Shown: positions 1-7,913 of the stretch, one piece after another
Layout of the letters: each line of letters starts with the position of its first letter
Position numbering within the stretch: position 1 is the first letter of the stretch
Assembly (NCBI GenBank): GCA_021833045.1
Contig: JAKBGP010000010.1
Location: forward strand, 1 to 21,901
DNA length: 21,901 nucleotides
Direction: 5' to 3'
DNA from: Thermoplasmata archaeon
GTDB taxonomy: Archaea > Thermoplasmatota > Thermoplasmata > Thermoplasmatales > Thermoplasmataceae
The notes under the pieces: model-generated
Database searches by the model: none
Seen by the model: only the letters and a program-made list of their open reading frames with translations
Told to the model about the DNA's origin: nothing
Translations under genes and position numbers: made by a program

Positions 1-108
1 AGAAATGCATGGATAAAGATTCTCACCAATAAGAATGGTTGAAATTGCCTTTGCCATGGTAATCACTCCCTGACCACCAACACCGGCAATCCGGTATGCA
101 CCTGTCAT
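1..108 (-). CDS. iorB: Indolepyruvate ferredoxin oxidoreductase beta subunit, N-terminal part (cut by window edge)
   Basis: Reading from the ATG at 108 downward gives 36 codons with no stop before the window edge. The protein begins MTGAYRIAGVGGQGVITMAK. The GVGGQGV motif near residue 9 is typical of the small gamma-type subunit of 2-oxoacid oxidoreductases, including IorB. The start codon overlaps the stop of iorA (ATGA, 105-108), and a strong ribosome site (GAGGTGG) lies just upstream inside iorA, so the two genes are translationally coupled. With IorA it would oxidise aryl pyruvates from aromatic amino acids to aryl-acetyl-CoA using ferredoxin. The rest of the gene lies outside the window. 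Subunit identity is strongly backed by the neighbour. Confidence 0.88.
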   Translation of the reverse strand, partial: MTGAYRIAGVGGQGVITMAKAISTILIGENLYPCIS

Positions 109-1955
109 TGTACCACCTCTATGGCCTTGAATGGACATACATATATGTCAGAGCACATTCCGCATCCATCACATTCCCCAGAATCTATGAATATGGTTCC
201 ATCTGGCTTTTCCTGAATTGCTGGACAGTGAAAATCATCAATGCAGTTTCTGCAAAGGCTGCATTTTTCAGTGTTGATCTGATACTTCAGTCTCTGTGCC
301 TTTTCTTCTCTGTTTATGAGGGCACATTCTCCTCTTGTTATAACAACTGTAACCCCGGAGGATTTTAATGCTTTCATGGTTGTAAGCATGAGCTCTTTCT
401 GATTATAGCTACTTGCAGTTATAACATCCTTTACACCGCATGCCCTGATCATTCCCTCAAGTGGAATTCCTGTGAATTCTTCACCGTTTACAACCGCATC
501 CTTCTCTGGTGTTGGTTCCTGTCCGGTCATTGCAGTGGTGCTGTTATCCAAAATGAATATTAGCATGTTAGCTCCTGATCTTACTGCATTTGCCAGAGCG
601 GTTATGCCTGAATGGTAAAATGTTGAATCACCGATGAACGATACCACTCTCTGTCCTGTGGCGAGGCTTATGCCTGAACCGGTGGAGATGGACGCTCCCA
701 TATCAAGCATCGTATCTCCAGCAGAGTATGGCTCATAGTAACCAAGTGAATAACATCCGATATCCGAGGTGATCACAGTCTGAGGCTTTCCTGCAAGTTT
801 TAGTGCCCTCTTTATTGTGTAGAACGATGATCTGTGAGGACATCCGGGGCAGAAATCAGGTCTGGAAGCAGGCTTAGGGATAGAGGTGTCTTCCAAATCC
901 ATTCCAAGAAGTTTCCTTATGCCGTTTTTAACAATATCTGGATTCATCTCATATGACCATGGCATGTATTCATCCAGCTTTCCATGTATGACTGCACCAC
1001 TCCCCAGAATATCCCTATATGCTCTTATCTTTGTCTCAAGATATGGGTCCAGTTCCTCAACAATAAGAACAGTGTCATTCTCTTTCAGGAATTGAGCAGT
1101 TATTTCCTGGGGAATTGGATTGGTCAACCCCAGTTTCAGCACATTCATTTCAATACCCATAGAAAAGATTGCATCAGTTGATTGATTATATGAAGATCCC
1201 GATGTGATTATGCCGATTCTGGAATTCCCGTATCTATCTATTCTGTTGAGTGAAGAGAAGAAGCTATCATTACCTAACAGAGCCATCTTGTGCAACAGTT
1301 CATTCTTCAGGATACGCGCATTGGAGGGTATGGCTGTCGTCCTGTTTCTAATGCTTTTTATATCGATATTCTTCCTCTGTGATTCCATGATATTACCAAG
1401 TTCCACAGGTGCCCTCATGTGGCTTACCCTTGTCGATGTCCTGTACATGACCGGCACGGAATACTTCTCAGATATTTCGAAAACATATTTGACAAAGTCC
1501 TTGCACTCCTGCGGTGTCGATGGCTCAATCATCGGAGCGTGTGCCAGATCAGCGTACCTTCTGGAGTCCTGCTCATTCTGTGAAGAGAACATTGATGGAT
1601 CATCTGCGACCATTACCATCATGCCAGCGCCAATTCCCGTATATACAGAGCTGACAAAAGGGTCAGAGGCAACATTCAATCCTACATGCTTCATGAATAC
1701 AGAAGACCTCAAACCGGCAAGGGAAGCACCGTACGCAGTTTCATATGCAACCTTTTCATTTATTGAATACTGGAAATAAGACACATTTTTCCTAGCATCC
1801 CGAGCCATGACATTTCCGATTTCGCTGGAAGGTGTTCCAGGATAGGTTGCAGAGAATCCATTCCCATTCTCCAGAAGACCTCTTGCAATGGCCTCGTTGC
1901 CAAGCATCAGCTTTCTGTTGCCACTTTCTACTCTTAAGGTTTCAGAGAGAATCAT
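105..1955 (-). CDS. iorA: Indolepyruvate ferredoxin oxidoreductase alpha subunit
   Basis: 616 residues, the normal size for IorA. The order is the family's: an N-terminal pyrimidine-binding domain (LMLGNEAIARG at about 16-26, then YPGTPSSEI at 38-46), a CPGCPHR motif at 369-375, the thiamine-diphosphate motif starting GDS at 442 and ending with N471, and a C-terminal ferredoxin domain. Cluster cysteines are C565, C568, C571, C577 and C595, C598, C601, C607. The enzyme converts indolepyruvate and other aryl pyruvates plus CoA to the acyl-CoA, CO2 and reduced ferredoxin in the cytoplasm. The start is uncertain. ATG 1955 is used here, but the best TATA-like sequence (1958-1968) lies only a few bases upstream, so the Met at residue 17 (1907) may be the real start. 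iorB overlaps it downstream. Confidence 0.95.
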   Translation of the reverse strand: MILSETLRVESGNRKLMLGNEAIARGLLENGNGFSATYPGTPSSEIGNVMARDARKNVSYFQYSINEKVAYETAYGASLAGLRSSVFMKHVGLNVASDPFVSSVYTGIGAGMMVMVADDPSMFSSQNEQDSRRYADLAHAPMIEPSTPQECKDFVKYVFEISEKYSVPVMYRTSTRVSHMRAPVELGNIMESQRKNIDIKSIRNRTTAIPSNARILKNELLHKMALLGNDSFFSSLNRIDRYGNSRIGIITSGSSYNQSTDAIFSMGIEMNVLKLGLTNPIPQEITAQFLKENDTVLIVEELDPYLETKIRAYRDILGSGAVIHGKLDEYMPWSYEMNPDIVKNGIRKLLGMDLEDTSIPKPASRPDFCPGCPHRSSFYTIKRALKLAGKPQTVITSDIGCYSLGYYEPYSAGDTMLDMGASISTGSGISLATGQRVVSFIGDSTFYHSGITALANAVRSGANMLIFILDNSTTAMTGQEPTPEKDAVVNGEEFTGIPLEGMIRACGVKDVITASSYNQKELMLTTMKALKSSGVTVVITRGECALINREEKAQRLKYQINTEKCSLCRNCIDDFHCPAIQEKPDGTIFIDSGECDGCGMCSDIYVCPFKAIEVVQ

Positions 1956-2000
1956 GCTTATAAATAAAACTTGAAATTATTTCTATTACGAGGCTGATAT

Positions 2001-2129
2001 ATGAGGGTAAATCAGCATGATTCTCATTCGCACGGCTCAATAAATAAGCAGAGAAATCTTACCTCCAAGACATGTAATACCCTCACAAATTTGAAATCAT
2101 TTCTTTTAACAAGCTTAAAACGCTATTGA
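2001..2129 (+). CDS. Possible 42-residue microprotein, unsupported by homology
   Basis: An ATG at 2001 opens 42 codons ending in TGA. The product starts MRVNQHDSHSHG, is basic, His/Ser/Asn-rich and contains one Cys; I recognise no family. An AT-rich element near 1975-1984 is at roughly leaderless spacing but is a weak TATA match. The frame overlaps one arm of the 12-bp inverted repeat, so the DNA here may be regulatory rather than coding. It could easily be a chance frame in a spacer. Confidence 0.15.
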   Translation: MRVNQHDSHSHGSINKQRNLTSKTCNTLTNLKSFLLTSLKRY

Positions 2130-2211
2130 AAATCAAACTCTTTATTTAAATCAAAACATCCTTAATCCTTTTATGTCTAGGGTATTTTTTTATTCTAGTA
2201 TAAGAAATATA

Positions 2212-2220
2212 TTTATAAGG
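2212..2220 (+). promoter_or_regulatory. TATA box for the surface protein gene at 2238
   Basis: TTTATAAGG is centred about 22 nt upstream of ATG 2238. There is no Shine-Dalgarno sequence between it and the start, so the mRNA probably begins at or next to the start codon. Confidence 0.7.
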
Positions 2221-2237
2221 GTTAGCCATGATTACAT

Positions 2238-3554
2238 ATGGGAAAAAAATCTACAGTAACTTTAGTTGTTATGGTAGTAATATTATTCGTTGCGGTTGGT
2301 GTGATGTATGAAACTGGGATATTAGGAAAACTGGTTTCAACCAGCCCTCCATCAAAAGCAACTCCTGAAGCGATGGCACCCAATGTAGTGAGCCCCAGTG
2401 TAGTTTCAAGTTCACTGGGAGGTAAGTGGTCAATGCTCACAGGTGCATCCGGTTCATCTTTAAACGCAAGTTCATTTGTAAGCGGACAGGCGACAACCTT
2501 GCCTTTTGTAAGTATGGCCATTCATTCAAAAGATTTACTAGCCGGAAAACAGACACCAAGTCCTTTTTCAATTCTCAATTATAACAATATCACCTACAAT
2601 AACTACCAAATTGGTATATTCGTACCCTCACACAATGGATTTGCAGTAGTAACTTTTGGGCATGCTGTAAATGGCACATCACCGGGTTTTATAGTAAGCA
2701 CATTGAATGCTGAATTAAAAAGAGCAAACTCTAGTTTATCTTCATCAAATTCAGAGAATTTTTCATATAAAAGTGGCACCGTAAGTGGAAGTAACTATGT
2801 TTTTGCCTCTTTACATTACTCAGTCGGTGATAGCAATATGTACTGGCATCTGGAGGGATTGATTGCGAATTACTCTTCCTACAATATATTGATAATATAT
2901 TTCACTCCAACATTTACAGGTTATACTGCATTCCAGAAGATTCTTACCAACCAGGTTAATGATATCAAATCAGCCTCAAATGTATCAATGAGTCCTATTC
3001 TGGTGAGTGCATCCCAGGTGAACACAATTACTGGACTTCATTACAGGACCCAATCTCAAGTAACAGTTAATCTTAACGATACCTCTAAACTGCTGGGTCA
3101 GTACATCAACATGACCGGAACAACTGGTATTTCCAAAACAAATTTAACTCTTTTAAACAATACTATAGGGAAGGTAACTACTGTTTACGCAAAGGAAATG
3201 CTCATGAAGAAAAACTTAACGGAAGTAGCAATGGTAAAGTTTTCAAATAGCAATGCTCCAGCCGCACTCTATGATCTATTCACTAATAATAATTCAGGGT
3301 CCAGCAATCTTGTGACCTCCACTTATGACAGCTGGCATTTTGTATTTCAAAACACAACGAATTATAATTACAACTCCGTATACAATTCAACTAGCGGGTC
3401 TTATTCACAAACTAAAACACCGGTATCAAACACTTCCACACTAATTGGCGTGAGTGGGGACTATATGATCATATTTGTTTCAACAGAAACACATAGCACC
3501 TTCACAAAGTCCATGGCGGAACAGATACTCACCGATGAAAATACAATGATTTAA
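2238..3554 (+). CDS. Membrane-anchored exported protein with probable duplicated domain
   Basis: 438 residues of unknown function. Residues 1-5 are positively charged (MGKKS) and 6-27 form one hydrophobic helix, an uncleaved anchor or signal peptide. The rest is rich in Ser, Thr and Asn with many NxS/T sequons and no Cys, so it probably sits on the outer face of the membrane as a glycoprotein. Two segments resemble each other. 'GFAVVTFGHAVN' (134-145) and 'LEGLIANYSSYNILIIYF' (205-222) with 'FQKILTNQ' (232-239) parallel 'EVAMVKFSNSNAP' (329-341) and 'LIGVSGDYMIIFV' (402-414) with 'AEQILTDE' (427-434). This suggests two copies of a domain of about 110 residues. The stop codon overlaps the stop of the convergent ABC ATPase gene by 4 bp. 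Confidence 0.85.
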   Translation: MGKKSTVTLVVMVVILFVAVGVMYETGILGKLVSTSPPSKATPEAMAPNVVSPSVVSSSLGGKWSMLTGASGSSLNASSFVSGQATTLPFVSMAIHSKDLLAGKQTPSPFSILNYNNITYNNYQIGIFVPSHNGFAVVTFGHAVNGTSPGFIVSTLNAELKRANSSLSSSNSENFSYKSGTVSGSNYVFASLHYSVGDSNMYWHLEGLIANYSSYNILIIYFTPTFTGYTAFQKILTNQVNDIKSASNVSMSPILVSASQVNTITGLHYRTQSQVTVNLNDTSKLLGQYINMTGTTGISKTNLTLLNNTIGKVTTVYAKEMLMKKNLTEVAMVKFSNSNAPAALYDLFTNNNSGSSNLVTSTYDSWHFVFQNTTNYNYNSVYNSTSGSYSQTKTPVSNTSTLIGVSGDYMIIFVSTETHSTFTKSMAEQILTDENTMI

Positions 3555-4426
3555 TCATCAAAAATTTCCCTGTACTTATCATTTAAGTCACTCTTTTTGT
3601 TGAAATTCCTTATTTTTATATTGTTTGAGGCTACATAATTTATAAATGGGTTAGGATCCCCTTCAATTATAATGTAATCACTGCCTCTCTCTATAACGTT
3701 GAATTTGTCTGGTATTTTCCTTGCTTCATTGATGTCAAGGAAATGAACCTTGATCTTCTCTTTATGATCCAGTTCCATGCTGTATACGGGTACTCCATCC
3801 TTTAAAAATATAACTTCATCGCAGATCTGTTCCATAAAACCAGAATCATGGGACGTTACAAGAATTATCCTGTTGCCGGTCAACATAGTCTCCCTGAGGA
3901 TTTTAACAATTAGCTCCTTTCCTATTACATCAAGATTCTCTGTTGGTTCATCCAGTAATATTATTCCTGGATTTCCTGCCAGTGCAGAGCTGATACCAAG
4001 TCTCTTGAGTTCTCCAGTTGACAGGGTTCTGATCATTTGATTTCTTTTGTCTGCAATATGTATCATGGCAAGAAGAGACATCGCATTTTCTTCAGATTTC
4101 TCCTTTCTTCCAGTTTTCATTTCTATCATGTATTTCATAAATTCAAGAGGGGATGAATATGGGTAAAAAAATGGATTCTCTATAAGGCTTCCCATGATAG
4201 AAGAGCATTCTATCCTGCTTTCTTTAATGTTTTTTCCATTTATGGAAACATTTCCTGAATAATTTTCTATTATCCCACATAGTACCTTGAGAAGAGTGGA
4301 CTTCCCTGAACCATTTGGCCCAATTATTCCATAAATACGAGGTGATTTAAACTCCACCCTGTCAATTTTTAGAATCCCCTTCCTACCGAACTCTAAATTT
4401 AAAGATTGAATTTTTATAATATTCAT
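3551..4426 (-). CDS. ABC transporter ATP-binding protein
   Basis: 291 residues. Walker A GPNGSGKST is at 36-44, the signature LSTGE at 135-139, Walker B with catalytic Glu (IILLDEPT) at 155-162, and the switch His in TSHD at 193. The Q-loop region reads LIENPFF, as in many ABC-2 exporter ATPases that lack a clear Gln there. About 80 further residues form a C-terminal extension. The start ATG 4426 overlaps the permease stop (ATGA, 4423-4426) and is preceded by AGGAGGG at 4437-4443, so translation is coupled. It powers the permease encoded just upstream. The substrate is unknown: lipid, antibiotic and peptide export are all possible for this class. Confidence 0.93.
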   Translation of the reverse strand: MNIIKIQSLNLEFGRKGILKIDRVEFKSPRIYGIIGPNGSGKSTLLKVLCGIIENYSGNVSINGKNIKESRIECSSIMGSLIENPFFYPYSSPLEFMKYMIEMKTGRKEKSEENAMSLLAMIHIADKRNQMIRTLSTGELKRLGISSALAGNPGIILLDEPTENLDVIGKELIVKILRETMLTGNRIILVTSHDSGFMEQICDEVIFLKDGVPVYSMELDHKEKIKVHFLDINEARKIPDKFNVIERGSDYIIIEGDPNPFINYVASNNIKIRNFNKKSDLNDKYREIFDD

Positions 4427-5256
4427 CTGAAATCCCTCCTGAACGTAAAAACTAGATAAGCAATTAAGATTGATATTAAGGAATATAAAATAAGAATTAC
4501 TGAAATATAATCAATCAGCGTATGTGACAGTGGAGAAAGAGAAACAGAGTAATCAAGGAAATATGGGTCAGAATTAAGAAAAATTCTATAAATGATCCTG
4601 TCAGCATTTGTCTTTATGAATATGGGATTTATATCACCAGATCCGGTTGCTATGAGTGATAGAATATTAAATATCACCAGATAAACGATGAGAAATGCAA
4701 TGGCCGAATGCCCGGAATTCTTAAAAAATGTGCTTGTAGCAACCGCAAAGCATATGTCTGAAAATGTAATAAGAAGAAGGAGAATAATATAATAGAGAAA
4801 AGTAGTTCCAGGTAGAGATTTGAACTCTATTATAAAAAAAATTAGCTGGAAAACAACTATGATCATTGTAGACAAAAATGAGAGAATAGTTGAACCAAAT
4901 ATTTTTGACATTAAAATCTGAAATCTGCTAACTGGTAACGAAACGATATTGTATATGTTCCTGCTCTCAAATTCATAGGGTATCGCAGTTGAACCAAAGA
5001 ATGCGGAGGATAGAACCGGTATGTATATCATAATGTTTGCCCACTGAAAATTAAAGAGTCTTTCTAGAAGATTTATAGGTAGGGTTGAAGCTCTTATATT
5101 GCCTGGGATGAAACTCTTAAGGAGCACCGAAGAAAAAAGAAGAAGAATTGAGATCAGTATTGCAATAAAAATATTTAGGAATATCATAAAAGTGAATGCC
5201 CTGGTTCTGATACTATAATGAAAATAGAATTTAATCATTCTAAGAAATCTGAACAT
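4423..5256 (-). CDS. ABC-2 type transporter permease
   Basis: 277 residues from ATG 5256; a TTG one codon earlier (5259) is an alternative. About six transmembrane helices can be read: residues ~20-42, ~75-95, ~110-140, ~155-180, ~187-210 and ~245-270. The short loop with EFESRNIYNIVSLPVSR after helix 2 is typical of ABC-2 permeases. The start overlaps the stop of the preceding gene as TGATG, and a GGAGGTG ribosome site lies about 10 nt upstream, so the three genes form one tightly coupled operon. It is the membrane channel partner of the ATPase at 3551-4426. Confidence 0.87.
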   Translation of the reverse strand: MFRFLRMIKFYFHYSIRTRAFTFMIFLNIFIAILISILLLFSSVLLKSFIPGNIRASTLPINLLERLFNFQWANIMIYIPVLSSAFFGSTAIPYEFESRNIYNIVSLPVSRFQILMSKIFGSTILSFLSTMIIVVFQLIFFIIEFKSLPGTTFLYYIILLLLITFSDICFAVATSTFFKNSGHSAIAFLIVYLVIFNILSLIATGSGDINPIFIKTNADRIIYRIFLNSDPYFLDYSVSLSPLSHTLIDYISVILILYSLISILIAYLVFTFRRDFR

Positions 5257-6047
5257 CAACTGACAACACCTCCGTTAGAAAAAGCAGTTTTAATAATATT
5301 ATACTGGAGAAAAATGAAGCCAGTTTCTAAGGATGTAATCAATATTACACTGTTAAATCTTGGCAGCACAATAAAATTATGTCCAAGAATAAATTGAAGG
5401 CCTATGGCAAGATCTACCGCAGACCCAATATTTTTCATCAAAATCTGAGCAGTTAGAATTCCATCCGTAGCGTTTCCACTTATTTTATCTATTAATGTCG
5501 AATTCAAATAGTAGGTGAAGGAAAACTCTGCAGATAGATTTATGTCATTCAACAAATTATCTCTACCAGGTTCATTGGATGTTCTTATAGAGCAAATGAT
5601 TGCAGATAGGTTGCCTGCAATAATAACTCCTGGAATTGGGGATGCAAATGAAATCTGATTATCAGTAATTCCGATGTTGTTAAGTAAAAGGCCTTTTACA
5701 TATTCATTATTACTTGATACCTTAATGGAATATACTGGAACACTTTCATAACAGTAAGCTTTTGTTACCACAGCACTAGCGTTTGCATTAACCAAGGGAG
5801 GTATTATCACCGATTTAGTAATCTGAGTAATCTGAAAAATTACCGCTGATTCATTATTAGTGTGAAATATGAACATGTTAAAGTTTGGACTTTTTACAAA
5901 AGCCAGTGCTACTGAATTATATGGTATATATGATTCAGGGTTTACTCTTATACCTGGATCATTACCTGTTTCGTAAATGAAAGAGATTGAGGAACTGATC
6001 AGGACTAAGATTATAATAATGGGTAGAATCCTCGAAAATACAGTCAC
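5256..6047 (-). CDS. Membrane-anchored exported protein, first gene of the ABC operon
   Basis: 263 residues from a GTG start; no ATG is available near the N-terminus and an in-frame TAG lies at 6066-6068. Residues ~6-25 form a hydrophobic helix, followed by a polar, extracellular-looking region of about 200 residues with two Cys (YCYES and IICSI). A second hydrophobic helix lies near the C-terminus (about 233-252). I recognise no family. Its place as first gene, joined to the permease by a TGATG overlap, suggests an accessory subunit of the ABC transporter, for example a substrate-receiving or periplasm-side domain. A TATA-like TTTATTAG at 6069-6076 would place the transcript start at the GTG. 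Confidence 0.8.
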   Translation of the reverse strand: MTVFSRILPIIIILVLISSSISFIYETGNDPGIRVNPESYIPYNSVALAFVKSPNFNMFIFHTNNESAVIFQITQITKSVIIPPLVNANASAVVTKAYCYESVPVYSIKVSSNNEYVKGLLLNNIGITDNQISFASPIPGVIIAGNLSAIICSIRTSNEPGRDNLLNDINLSAEFSFTYYLNSTLIDKISGNATDGILTAQILMKNIGSAVDLAIGLQFILGHNFIVLPRFNSVILITSLETGFIFLQYNIIKTAFSNGGVVS

Positions 6048-6251
6048 AAGGTTTTTATATGATTTCTACTAATAAACTTTATTGATATTACAATTTACTA
6101 CTTCTTTTGGAAACTTAAGTGGTATTCCCTTCTGTCAGGCAATCTCCAGCAATATCTAAAGTAATCCCATTCCTTTCCAATAGTATTGCGTAGTTTCTAC
6201 ACAAGCTATTATCGTTAGAAAAATTTAAGCCATGCCTATTCATGTAAATTT
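6048..6251. promoter_or_regulatory. Divergent promoter region, ABC operon and acyl-CoA synthetase
   Basis: Plus strand: AAATTTAAGC at 6221-6230 is centred about 26 nt before ATG 6252, fitting a leaderless transcript for the acyl-CoA synthetase gene. Minus strand: TTTATTAG at 6069-6076 is about 25 nt before the GTG at 6047. A second stronger AT element (ATATAAAAA, 6052-6060) lies too close to that start to serve it in leaderless mode. I see no other feature in this 204-bp gap. Confidence 0.6.
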
Positions 6252-7844
6252 ATGCCAAACAGATACGAATTGACCATAGATAAGATACTGTTAAGCTCAG
6301 TGAGAAACAATCCAGATCAGATCATTTCTTACCAGGGGAGAGAAAACATAACATATAAAGAGTTCTATGAGCGGGTAAGAAACCTTGCATCTTCATTGTT
6401 AAAAATGGGAATCAGGAAGGGTGATAGGATCGCTGTGATTGACTGGGACACCACAAGATATCTGGAAGCATACTATGCAATTCCTATGGTCGGGGCTGTA
6501 CTGCATACTGTGAATATAAGATATCCCCCTGAAATGATATTCTACTCCATGCAGCATGCAGAGGACAAATACGTGATCATAAGAGACGAATTCGTTCCGC
6601 TTATTGCACAGAATAAGGCAATGTTTTCATTTATAAATAAATGGATTGTATACTCTGAAAGTGGAAAAATTCCGGGCACTTTAGAGCCTACTGTGAATTT
6701 TGATGATCTTGTGAAAACTCAAGAACATGTGGAATTACCTGAAATAAATGAGGATACAATTGCAACAACATTCTATACTTCAGGAACCACAGGCCTTCCA
6801 AAGGGTGTTTCATTTACACACAGACAGATCGTTCTACATGCTCTGGCATCCATTGCTGGACTCAGCGATCAGCCTATTGGATTGAAGAGCAGCGATGTTA
6901 TGATGCCCCTTGTGCCAATGTTCCATGTTCATTCATGGGGTATTCCATACTCAACTATAATGAAGGGAATGAAGTATATTCTTCCAGGGAGATATGATAT
7001 ACCACTGATCCTGAAGATCATGAAGCAGGAAAAGGTAACGGTGAGTGCCATGGTTTCTTCAATCCTGTACATGATCATAAGCAATCCAGATGCCTCCGAA
7101 ACACTGAAGGGAAATCACCTAAAAGTAATAGTTGGAGGAGGTGCAATTCCAAAAGGACTCGCAGTTAAGGCAAGTTCTATTGGGATCGATACAGTTGCCG
7201 GATATGGAATGTCCGAGACCGCTCCAATTCTTACTCTTGGAACATATACAAAGAAAGTCATGGAAATGGATGAACAGATGAAATCTGAGTTTAGGATAAA
7301 GACAGGGGTACCAATAAGTCTTGTTGATCTAAGGGTAGTTGATAAGGAAGGCAGGGAGGTACCATGGGATACAAAATCAATTGGAGAAATAGTTGTCAGG
7401 GCTCCATGGCTTACCCAGGAGTACGTAAAGGATAAGGAGGGAACAGAAAAACTCTGGAAAAAGGGATGGATGCATACTGGCGATCTAGCGGTGGTTGACA
7501 GCTATGGGTATATATCCATAGTAGACAGGGAGAAGGATGCAGTAAAATCTGGAGGTGAGTTTATTCCAACACTTGTTCTGGAAGATCTTATAAGCACTGC
7601 AACGGGTGTAAATGAGGTTGCAGTAGTTGGAAGGAGTGATGAAAAGTGGGGTGAAAGACCTGTTGCCTTTATTACAGTAAATGAAATGTTCGACCTTGAA
7701 AACCTGAAAAAACATATGGAATCATATGTTGAGGCAGGAAGGATAGCTAAATTCTGGCTGCCAGATGAGTATAAGGTTATAAAAGAATTTACAAAGACAA
7801 GCACTGGTAAAATTGACAAAAAGCCATTGAGAAAAAACCTTTAA
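6252..7844 (+). CDS. AMP-forming acyl-CoA synthetase (medium/long-chain fatty acid CoA ligase family)
   Basis: 530 residues, full length for the ANL superfamily. The phosphate-binding motif YTSGTTGLPKG lies at about 176-186, the A5 motif GYGMSETAP at about 317-325, the hinge/GDL region (HTGDLAVVDSYGYISIVDR) at about 408-426, and the catalytic lysine in TSTGKIDKKPLR at about 520. It activates a carboxylic acid with ATP to acyl-AMP and then the CoA thioester, in the cytoplasm. Sequence resembles the AlkK/fatty-acyl ligase branch, but chain length cannot be read from motifs. It has its own leaderless promoter and is followed 69 nt later by a glycosidase gene with its own TATA box, so the two need not be co-regulated. 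In a peptide-degrading archaeon it might act on branched or aryl acids. Confidence 0.93.
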   Translation: MPNRYELTIDKILLSSVRNNPDQIISYQGRENITYKEFYERVRNLASSLLKMGIRKGDRIAVIDWDTTRYLEAYYAIPMVGAVLHTVNIRYPPEMIFYSMQHAEDKYVIIRDEFVPLIAQNKAMFSFINKWIVYSESGKIPGTLEPTVNFDDLVKTQEHVELPEINEDTIATTFYTSGTTGLPKGVSFTHRQIVLHALASIAGLSDQPIGLKSSDVMMPLVPMFHVHSWGIPYSTIMKGMKYILPGRYDIPLILKIMKQEKVTVSAMVSSILYMIISNPDASETLKGNHLKVIVGGGAIPKGLAVKASSIGIDTVAGYGMSETAPILTLGTYTKKVMEMDEQMKSEFRIKTGVPISLVDLRVVDKEGREVPWDTKSIGEIVVRAPWLTQEYVKDKEGTEKLWKKGWMHTGDLAVVDSYGYISIVDREKDAVKSGGEFIPTLVLEDLISTATGVNEVAVVGRSDEKWGERPVAFITVNEMFDLENLKKHMESYVEAGRIAKFWLPDEYKVIKEFTKTSTGKIDKKPLRKNL

Positions 7845-7883
7845 GCACTGGGAGAAACATCTACATTTAACAAATACCAAAAC

Positions 7884-7893
7884 ATTATTTATC
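7884..7893 (+). promoter_or_regulatory. TATA-like promoter for the glycosidase gene
   Basis: ATTATTTATC is centred about 25 nt before ATG 7914. No Shine-Dalgarno sequence lies between it and the ATG, which suggests a leaderless message separate from the upstream gene. Confidence 0.5.
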
Positions 7894-7913
7894 CTTAATC
7901 TAAATTCTTTGGC

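Larger units (their letters stand above)
1956..2237. promoter_or_regulatory. Divergent intergenic region between iorA and the surface protein gene
   Basis: This 282-bp AT-rich gap carries the promoters of both flanking genes. On the plus strand TTTATAAGG at 2212-2220 is a TATA box about 22 nt before ATG 2238, implying a leaderless transcript. On the minus strand TTTATTTATAAGC (1956-1968) is the best TATA candidate for iorA, with a weaker AT-rich stretch near 1974-1985 at the spacing expected for a start at 1955. A 12-bp inverted repeat has arms at 1947-1958 and 2014-2025. A 42-codon open frame (2001-2129, +) also lies here and is of doubtful coding status. Confidence 0.65.

Noticed and set aside
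1204..1779. 191-codon open frame on the plus strand opposite iorA
   Set aside because: It lies wholly antisense to the well-supported iorA coding sequence and its product is a low-complexity Ser/Ile/Leu-rich string with no motif.
2222..2521. 99-codon minus-strand frame opposite the start of the surface protein gene
   Set aside because: It is antisense to a gene with a good promoter and signal anchor, and lacks its own promoter or recognisable domain.
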